Both the position numbers and the translations under genes were made by a program. From NCBI GenBank assembly GCA_012270625.1, contig JAAXHZ010000135.1, forward strand, positions 1-13,764: a stretch of 13,764 nt of DNA. Direction: 5' to 3'. Below the pieces are notes generated by a model. It searched no databases, was not told where the DNA came from, and saw only the letters and a program-made list of their open reading frames with translations. Shown here in pieces: positions 7,774 to 13,764 of this stretch; the stretch's first letter is position 1; every line of letters starts with the position of its first letter. This stretch comes from Dehalococcoidia bacterium. GTDB lineage: Bacteria > Chloroflexota > Dehalococcoidia > SAR202 > UBA11138.

Positions 7774-7820
7774 CTAAATGCTCGTGACCTCAGAACGCTT
7801 ACTGGACGTTCGCCATAGAT

Positions 7821-7826
7821 TCTATA
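7821..7826 (-). promoter_or_regulatory. Candidate -10 box for the helicase operon
   Basis: TATAGA on the - strand, about 48 bases upstream of the TTG start. No good -35 hexamer is visible; an inverted repeat (7833-7851) covers that region. This is a weak, pattern-based call. Confidence 0.3.
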
Positions 7827-7832
7827 CTCAGA

Positions 7833-7851
7833 TAGCCTACCAGATAGGCTA
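7833..7851. repeat. Perfect 7-bp inverted repeat upstream of the helicase, possible operator
   Basis: TAGCCTA (7833-7839) and TAGGCTA (7845-7851) are perfect inverted arms around a five-base spacer. It lies upstream of a candidate -10 box for the helicase operon, where a dimeric repressor could block the -35 region. No regulator gene is seen in the island, so the operator role is inferred; a small RNA hairpin is the alternative. Confidence 0.45.
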
Positions 7852-7892
7852 AACTGGGCAAATCCATTCTTTCAATAGCCCCGCCCATTTGA

Positions 7893-7898
7893 TATACT
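7893..7898 (+). promoter_or_regulatory. Candidate -10 box for purA
   Basis: TATACT matches the -10 consensus at five of six bases, about 145 bases upstream of the purA ATG; TTCAAT sixteen bases upstream is a poor -35. If used, it gives a leader that contains the inverted repeat at 7946-7973. Weak call. Confidence 0.25.
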
Positions 7899-7945
7899 GA
7901 AAAGTGTGCGTGTCACATAGACGACGCCATGTCTTGATTCTCCCC

Positions 7946-7973
7946 GCATCGCCTTGATCTTACTTGGCGATGC
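7946..7973 (+). repeat. 8-bp inverted repeat in the purA upstream region
   Basis: GCATCGCC (7946-7953) and GGCGATGC (7966-7973) are perfect inverted arms separated by 12 bases, ending 68 bases before the purA start. They could be an operator for a dimeric regulator or a leader hairpin. No T-tract follows, so it is not an ordinary terminator. I see no gene in the 268-base interval 7774-8041. Confidence 0.5.
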
Positions 7974-8038
7974 AACGCGCCAGAAATCGGGTGTCGGCTG
8001 TCGAACGTATCTAAAGCGAATACATAATTAGAGGTTAA

Positions 8039-9337
<1,299 letters not shown>

Positions 9338-9357
9338 ACGCTTTAGAGATTTGACCA

Positions 9358-9401
9358 AAGAGAGGGGCGGGACCATTACGGTCCCGCCCGAGTTGTCTCT
9401 T
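9358..9401. terminator. GC-rich hairpin between convergent purA and dapA
   Basis: A perfect 10-bp stem, GGGCGGGACC (9365-9374) with GGTCCCGCCC (9380-9389), closes a five-base loop. Outer arms AAGAGA (9358-9363) and TCTCTT (9396-9401) extend it. It lies between the two stop codons and can serve both strands; the T-rich tails are short, so intrinsic termination is likely rather than certain. Confidence 0.75.
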
Positions 9402-9418
9402 GTGCTTGGCGACTCTGG

Positions 9419-10318
9419 CTACGAGCCGTTAACGGGCAAGTCGATGTCGTACTGGTCCATCAGCGGGTCGAACTTGTCTGTGAAGGCGTCGTCGGCTTCC
9501 CACAGGGGCAGCCTGGGCTTGCCGATGTCGAATCCTGCCCGATTGACCGCGTACTTGATCGGGATCGGATTGGTGACCCAGAAGATCCCCTTGAACAGTG
9601 GCAGGAGGCGCCTGTGCTCAGCCGCCGCCGCTTCTATGTCGCCCTCTAGGATCCTGCCCATCATCTCCTTGATCTGGAGGCCGACGATGTGCGCAGCGAC
9701 ACTCACTATCCCGTACCCGCCGGTACACATGATGGAGAATGTCTCGTCATCGTTGCCGGACCATACTCTGAAGCCGTCGGGGGCGCCGTCGATGATCCGC
9801 GTAATCTGTACGGGGTCGCTCGATGCCTCTTTCACACCGACGATGTTGTCGATCTCAGCCAGCCTGAGTGTCGTGGCGTCGTCCATGTTCAGCGATGTGC
9901 GTGAGGGGACGTTGTACAGGATGCCGGGTAGGGAAGTGGCCTCTGCGATGGCTTTGAAGTGCTGGTACAAGCCTTCCATGGTCGGCTTGTTGTAGGCTGG
10001 GACAGTCAGCAGAAGACCATCAGCGCCTACCTTCTCGGCCTCCACCGATAGCTCCACAGACTTGCGGTGGTTGTTGTCGGTGGTGCCCGCTATCACTGCG
10101 GCCTCTTCACCGACTTCTTCCTTGACCTCAGCGAACAGTTGGATCTTTTCGTCGTCGCTCATCGACGGCGACTCTCCGGTCGTACCGCCGATCACCAAGC
10201 CGTCGGAGCCGGAGTCAAGCAGCGCGCGCGCCAATTTCCTCGCCTTCGTGTAGTCGATCTCCCCCTCCTCATCGAAGGGAGTCACCATTGCGGTCAGTAG
10301 CCGTCCGATCTCAGCCAT
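9419..10318 (-). CDS. dapA: 4-hydroxy-tetrahydrodipicolinate synthase
   Basis: Condenses pyruvate with aspartate semialdehyde, the entry step of the diaminopimelate/lysine pathway. The protein is 299 residues, usual for this TIM-barrel family. Key residues match E. coli DapA with an offset of two: GGTTGES (Thr46, Thr47), Tyr135 in ILYNVP, Arg140, and Schiff-base Lys163 in GVKEAS. Although the frame allows a GTG at 10345, ATG 10318 is chosen because GGAGG (10325-10329) lies six bases upstream and the protein then starts normally (MAEIGRLLTAMVTPF). It follows asd by 28 bases on the same strand and uses the product of Asd, so the two form an operon with dapB. A shared hairpin lies after the stop. 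Confidence 0.97.
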   Translation of the reverse strand: MAEIGRLLTAMVTPFDEEGEIDYTKARKLARALLDSGSDGLVIGGTTGESPSMSDDEKIQLFAEVKEEVGEEAAVIAGTTDNNHRKSVELSVEAEKVGADGLLLTVPAYNKPTMEGLYQHFKAIAEATSLPGILYNVPSRTSLNMDDATTLRLAEIDNIVGVKEASSDPVQITRIIDGAPDGFRVWSGNDDETFSIMCTGGYGIVSVAAHIVGLQIKEMMGRILEGDIEAAAAEHRRLLPLFKGIFWVTNPIPIKYAVNRAGFDIGKPRLPLWEADDAFTDKFDPLMDQYDIDLPVNGS

Positions 10319-10324
10319 TTCCAA

Positions 10325-10329
10325 CCTCC
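10325..10329 (-). promoter_or_regulatory. Shine-Dalgarno of dapA
   Basis: GGAGG on the - strand with a six-base spacer to ATG 10318; it decides against the upstream in-frame GTG at 10345. Confidence 0.85.
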
Positions 10330-10346
10330 GGAACCCGAGTCCCACA

Positions 10347-11366
10347 TCACCTCAGCAGAAGGTCGCGCTCCATCATCTCCTCGGCTATCTGAATGGAGTT
10401 CAGAGCGGCGCCTTTTCTAAGGTTGTCGCACGATAGCCACATCGCGATACCGTTATCGAGGGCGAGATCAGCGCGTATGCGCCCTACGAACACATCGTCC
10501 TCCCCCTCAGCCTCGATTGGCATAGGATACACGTTGGACTGAGGATCGTCCACCACGCGTATGCCTGACGCTCCCTCCAGGATTTCACGCACCTCGCCGG
10601 GACTGATTGGGTCGGCGAACTCGATGTTGACCGCCTCACTGTGGCTGACTACCACCGGCACTCGCACGCAGGTCGCTGAGACCTTGATCTCTGGTGCGTG
10701 CAGGATCTTGCGCGTCTCGTTCTGCATCTTCATCTCCTCGTTTGTGTAGCCGTTGTCCCAGAACGGCTCCACGTGGGGGAGGACACTGAATGCTATGGGA
10801 TGCGGATATACGTCCGGGGTAACCTCATCTCCTCTAAGCGCCGCCCGAGACTGCGTCCTGAGCTCCTCAGCAGCGGCGGCGCCAGTGCCGGTGACGGACT
10901 GGTAAGTCGATGCGACGACGCGCCTAACTGCGTTGTTCTCATGCAGGGGTTTGAGCGCCATCACCAGCGGGGTCGTGGTGCAGTTCGGGATAGAGACGAT
11001 TCCACGGTGCGTGTCGAGGTCATCGCCGTTTACCTCGGGCACTACGAGGGGTACGTCCGGATCCATCCTGAAGGCAGAGCTGTCGTCTATAGCCACGGCT
11101 CCGTTCTGCGCTGCCAGCGGGGCCAAATCACGGCTTACCGCCGTCGAGGCTGCGATGAATGCGAAGTCAACCTCGCTGAGCAGCTCAGCGGTCGCCAGCT
11201 CGACCTCGATCTCTTCGTCTCTAACCTTGAGCTTCTTACCTACGGATCGCTCAGAGGCGCAGAGGCGTATCCTTGAGGCTGGAAAGTCGCGCTCCTCGAT
11301 GATACGGAGGAAGACCTGGCCTACGGCGCCCGTGGCGCCCACTATCGCAATGCTACATTCGTTCAA
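10347..11366 (-). CDS. asd: Aspartate-semialdehyde dehydrogenase
   Basis: Reduces aspartyl phosphate to aspartate semialdehyde with NADPH, feeding lysine/diaminopimelate, threonine and methionine synthesis. The protein has 339 residues, typical of the family. It shows the Rossmann motif GATGAVGQ (10-17), the catalytic Cys129 in SIPNCTTTP, the QSVTGTG substrate segment (about 156-162), and the conserved His in RVPVVVSHSE. The start is a TTG at 11366, supported by GAGGA (11374-11378) seven bases upstream; the nearby ATG at 11358 is out of frame. It lies between dapB (129-base gap) and dapA (28-base gap) on the same strand. The 129-base gap contains no recognisable gene. Confidence 0.97.
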   Translation of the reverse strand: MNECSIAIVGATGAVGQVFLRIIEERDFPASRIRLCASERSVGKKLKVRDEEIEVELATAELLSEVDFAFIAASTAVSRDLAPLAAQNGAVAIDDSSAFRMDPDVPLVVPEVNGDDLDTHRGIVSIPNCTTTPLVMALKPLHENNAVRRVVASTYQSVTGTGAAAAEELRTQSRAALRGDEVTPDVYPHPIAFSVLPHVEPFWDNGYTNEEMKMQNETRKILHAPEIKVSATCVRVPVVVSHSEAVNIEFADPISPGEVREILEGASGIRVVDDPQSNVYPMPIEAEGEDDVFVGRIRADLALDNGIAMWLSCDNLRKGAALNSIQIAEEMMERDLLLR

Positions 11367-11373
11367 TTTTCTG

Positions 11374-11378
11374 TCCTC
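11374..11378 (-). promoter_or_regulatory. Shine-Dalgarno supporting the TTG start of asd
   Basis: GAGGA on the - strand with a seven-base spacer to the TTG at 11366. No in-frame ATG competes near the N-terminus. Confidence 0.75.
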
Positions 11379-11495
11379 GCTGGCAAGTGTTGAGAAGATG
11401 GTAGCAATTCTGGGTTGGCGCGAGACAGTTCAAGTTTACGAGCCCACAGCCCTAGATGTTCACATCATGGAGTCGCTCAACTGGGGTAAGCCTGT

Positions 11496-12290
11496 CTACC
11501 CCAGCCCCATGAGGTTTTCTAGACCCACTGTCAGGCCGGTGCGATTTACGACTTCTCGGATTGCCATTGTGACCCCTGGCATGAAGCTCTCTCGGCTGAT
11601 GGAGTCGTGCCTGATGGTTAGAGTCTGCCCGAGACCGCCGAATACTAGCTCATGATGGGCCACACGACCGGGCATTCGAGCGCTGTGAACGCTGATACCC
11701 TTGTAGTCGCCTCCGCGGGGGCCTTCGATCAACTCTTTCTCGGCTTGGACGTTTACAAAGCCGCCGGACTTCCCCTCGACCGCAGCGCGAGCGATTGCGA
11801 GGGCTGTGCCTGAAGGAGCGTCTATTTTGGCCTCGTGGTGCATTTCGGTGAGGTCCGCATAGTCGAAGAACCTGGATGCCTCCTTCGCAAGATGAATCAT
11901 CAATACGGCGCCCATAGCGAAGTTGGGAGCAATGATGATGCCGACGCCGTGTTCGTTCGCGAGGCCATCCGCTTCCTGATAGTTGCCCTCGCTGAGCCCG
12001 GTGCTGCCAACTACGACGTTTACCCGGTGTGCGGAGGCAGTCCGTATTGCCGACATCGCCCCATCAGCGTTGGAGAAGTCCACGACGACGTCCGCCCCAG
12101 ACAGCACCTGAGACAGGTCGTTCGACAATGGGACCTGTCCTGAGCCGTCCGGAAGCGTCAGATTTCCTGGATCGGCCGCAAGATCGGCGGCGCCCACCGG
12201 ATACATGTCCTCGGCATGAGTAACCGCGTTAAGAACCTCCTGCCCCATCTTGCCAAGAGCGCCGTGTACTACGACATTAATAGTTGACAT
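11496..12290 (-). CDS. dapB: 4-hydroxy-tetrahydrodipicolinate reductase
   Basis: Reduces the DapA product to tetrahydrodipicolinate with NAD(P)H in lysine/diaminopimelate synthesis. The protein has 264 residues from the chosen start. It shows the nucleotide-binding motif HGALGKMGQEV (9-19), VGSTGL (94-99), APNFA (121-125), and the catalytic signature MHHEAKIDAPSGTA with His151, His152 and Lys155. The frame extends upstream to 12332, but ATG 12290 is chosen because GGAGG (12297-12301) lies six bases upstream and the family N-terminus begins just there (MSTINVVVHG). The upstream extension overlaps the pnp terminator hairpin, further evidence against it. First gene of the dapB-asd-dapA group. 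Confidence 0.97.
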   Translation of the reverse strand: MSTINVVVHGALGKMGQEVLNAVTHAEDMYPVGAADLAADPGNLTLPDGSGQVPLSNDLSQVLSGADVVVDFSNADGAMSAIRTASAHRVNVVVGSTGLSEGNYQEADGLANEHGVGIIIAPNFAMGAVLMIHLAKEASRFFDYADLTEMHHEAKIDAPSGTALAIARAAVEGKSGGFVNVQAEKELIEGPRGGDYKGISVHSARMPGRVAHHELVFGGLGQTLTIRHDSISRESFMPGVTMAIREVVNRTGLTVGLENLMGLG

Positions 12291-12296
12291 CTGACA

Positions 12297-12301
12297 CCTC
12301 C
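12297..12301 (-). promoter_or_regulatory. Shine-Dalgarno of dapB
   Basis: GGAGG on the - strand with a six-base spacer to ATG 12290; it sets the start and excludes the longer frame. Confidence 0.85.
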
Positions 12302-12320
12302 CCAGCATCTTGAGATAGCA

Positions 12321-12346
12321 AAGACGGCCCACAGCGGGGCCGTCCT
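12321..12346 (-). terminator. Terminator-like hairpin after pnp
   Basis: GACGGCCC (12323-12330) and GGGCCGTC (12337-12344) form a perfect 8-bp stem with a six-base loop, extended by a G-T and an A-T pair. On the - strand it is followed by a short T run (TCTTTG). It sits 20 bases after the pnp stop and before dapB, so it would separate or attenuate the two transcription units. Confidence 0.75.
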
Positions 12347-12366
12347 TGACGATTCATGTGTTAGCT

Positions 12367-13764
12367 CTAGTAGCGCTCCCTGCGCCGGCGGCCTTCGCCC
12401 CTGTCACGGTCGCGGTCGCGGCTGCCAAAGCCTCCACGGGACTGTGAGCGGTACCCCGATCTTCTTCCGTCGTCTCGGTCTCGGTCGCGGCCACGTGGCC
12501 TGCCCCTGCCTCCGTCGAAGTCCCGATCCCTGTTGCGTGGGCCACGTCCGGGTCCGTTCCTCCTTGGCCCTCTATCGCCTCTATCACCCCCGAAGCCGCC
12601 GCGTCTTTGTCCTCCACCACGTCCGGCCCGCTGTCTTCGCAGCGCAGCTTCGACCGGATCGCCGCCGTCTTCGTCGGCATCGCTCAACAGAGCCCGCCGG
12701 GATAATCTAACTCGACCGGTCTGATCGACCTCGGTAACAAGTACGGTGACCTCGTCGCCGACTCTTACCTCGTCTTCGACAGTGGGAACGCGGTAGTTGG
12801 CAAGCTCGCTGATGTGGACCATCCCGTCCTTGCCTGGCAGAAGCTCCACAAATGCGCCAAAATCTGTCGTTCGCACGACCTTGCCCGTGTAGATCTCTCC
12901 GATCTCTATCTCCTTGGTAAGATCCCGAATCATCTGCTTGGCGCGTTCGGCCGCTCCACCATCGCTCGAACCAATGATGACCGTGCCGTCGTCCTGTATA
13001 TCGACGGTCGCGCCGGTCTCTTCGACAATTCCGCGGATCGTCTTGCCGCCCGGACCGATCACCGCGCCGATCTTGTCCACAGCTATCTGGATCGACTCCA
13101 TCCTCGGCGCGTACTTGCTGAGCTCGCTGCGGTACGCGGGAAGCGTGCCTTCGATGTGATCGAGGATCTCCTCTCTGGCGCCTCGGGCCTGATGCAGCGC
13201 GTCATAGATCACGTCGTAGCTTATGCTCTTGACCTTCATGTCGAGCTGTATGGCTGTAATCCCGTTCGCTGTTCCGGCGACCTTGAAGTCCATGTCGCCC
13301 ATATGGTCTTCTTTGCCCTGAATGTCGGTGAGGGTGACGTACTGTCCGCCTTCTCCGGTTACCAGACCTATCGAGATTCCGGCTACAGGGGTCTTTATGG
13401 GTACACCGGCGTCCATCAGCGCCAAGGTGCCTGCGCACACGGTTGCCATGGATGTCGAGCCGTTGGAGCTAAGGCACTCTCCGACTACTCGGATGGTGTA
13501 GGGGAACTCCTCTTCTGACGGGAGCACGGCTGACAGGGCCCTCTCCGCCAGAGCGCCGTGTCCTATCTCCCGGCGACCAGTGGACCGGATCGGCCTCGCC
13601 TCGCCGGTCGAGAAGGGAGGGAAGTTGTAGTGCAGCATGAACCGCTTCTCGTCTTCAGGGCTCATGTTGTCGATCTTCTGAGCGTCTCCAACCGACCCTA
13701 GCGTGCAGACTCCGAGAACCTGTGTCTCGCCCCGGGTGAACAGACCTGTGCCGTGTGTGCGCGG
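12367..13764 (-). CDS. pnp: Polyribonucleotide nucleotidyltransferase, N-terminus cut by window edge
   Basis: PNPase degrades RNA 3' to 5' using phosphate and takes part in mRNA turnover. The frame stays open to the right window edge ([16 protein letters not shown] just inside it), so the ATG at 13665 is internal and the first RNase PH domain is missing. Present are the catalytic RNase PH core with [15 protein letters not shown] and [12 protein letters not shown] (acidic catalytic residues), a KH domain with [11 protein letters not shown], and an S1 domain ([18 protein letters not shown] to [10 protein letters not shown]). The last 93 residues or so (12370-12648) are a disordered tail rich in Arg, Gly and Asp (RGG and RDRDRD stretches). 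A terminator-like hairpin follows the stop, then dapB on the same strand. Confidence 0.97.
   Translation of the reverse strand, partial: PRTHGTGLFTRGETQVLGVCTLGSVGDAQKIDNMSPEDEKRFMLHYNFPPFSTGEARPIRSTGRREIGHGALAERALSAVLPSEEEFPYTIRVVGECLSSNGSTSMATVCAGTLALMDAGVPIKTPVAGISIGLVTGEGGQYVTLTDIQGKEDHMGDMDFKVAGTANGITAIQLDMKVKSISYDVIYDALHQARGAREEILDHIEGTLPAYRSELSKYAPRMESIQIAVDKIGAVIGPGGKTIRGIVEETGATVDIQDDGTVIIGSSDGGAAERAKQMIRDLTKEIEIGEIYTGKVVRTTDFGAFVELLPGKDGMVHISELANYRVPTVEDEVRVGDEVTVLVTEVDQTGRVRLSRRALLSDADEDGGDPVEAALRRQRAGRGGGQRRGGFGGDRGDRGPRRNGPGRGPRNRDRDFDGGRGRPRGRDRDRDDGRRSGYRSQSRGGFGSRDRDRDRGEGRRRRERY

Noticed and set aside
8021..8030. CATAAT as the purA -10 box.
   Set aside because: It lies directly before the Shine-Dalgarno, which would leave almost no leader for ribosome binding.
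9351..9995. A 214-codon open frame on the + strand opposite dapA.
   Set aside because: It is antisense to a well-conserved dapA with correct catalytic residues; its composition is explained by the codon pattern of the other strand, and it runs through the terminator hairpin.
10698..11276. Long + strand frame opposite asd.
   Set aside because: No recognisable family features and fully inside the conserved asd gene on the other strand.
12354..12680. Open frame on the - strand in another frame of the pnp tail, rich in Ala, Thr and Glu.
   Set aside because: It is the shifted reading of the repetitive Arg/Gly/Asp tail; low-complexity GC-rich DNA keeps other frames open.

Overview
The window looks like a chromosomal piece of a moderately GC-rich bacterium, probably from an environmental assembly. 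It carries housekeeping genes (adenylosuccinate synthetase, the dapB-asd-dapA lysine/diaminopimelate cluster, polynucleotide phosphorylase) and two class III aminotransferases. The pnp-dapB-asd-dapA grouping and the general style of the proteins suggest Chloroflexota, perhaps Dehalococcoidia or SAR202-like. That is an inference from gene content and recall, not from a search.

Layout, left to right. (1) Bases 1-2320, + strand: two tandem paralogous PLP-dependent class III aminotransferases. The first is cut by the window edge, and their coding regions overlap by a few bases. (2) Bases 2375-7773: a low-GC defence island of five or six ORFs in two convergent arms. The + arm holds a Vsr-like endonuclease and a C5-cytosine methyltransferase (ATGA overlap). 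The - arm, read from 7773 down, holds an SF2 helicase, a PD-(D/E)XK-like nuclease ORF, an overlapping ORF that looks like the rest of the same nuclease protein in another frame, and a GHKL/MORC-MutL-type ATPase. The arms meet tail to tail at a hairpin that contains both stop codons. (3) Bases 7774-8041: a divergent intergenic region with two perfect inverted repeats. (4) Bases 8042-9337, + strand: purA, followed by a strong GC-rich hairpin shared with dapA. (5) Bases 9419-12290, - strand: dapB-asd-dapA, transcribed right to left, with strong Shine-Dalgarno sequences that fix the starts. (6) Bases 12367-13764, - strand: the C-terminal two thirds of pnp, with an Arg/Gly/Asp-rich tail and a terminator-like hairpin before dapB.

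How the genes work together. The island reads as a multi-component restriction-modification or related defence system. The C5 methyltransferase would mark self DNA. The helicase, nuclease and GHKL ATPase would form an NTP-dependent restriction arm, with the Vsr-like protein as either a repair or a restriction nuclease. This fits the R-M loci with MutL/MORC-like ATPases described by comparative genomics (Iyer, Abhiman and Aravind). The most unusual points are the split nuclease, the Vsr protein lacking the usual zinc ligands, and the compact convergent layout. The housekeeping genes on the right supply AMP (purA), diaminopimelate/lysine (dapA, asd, dapB) and RNA turnover (pnp).
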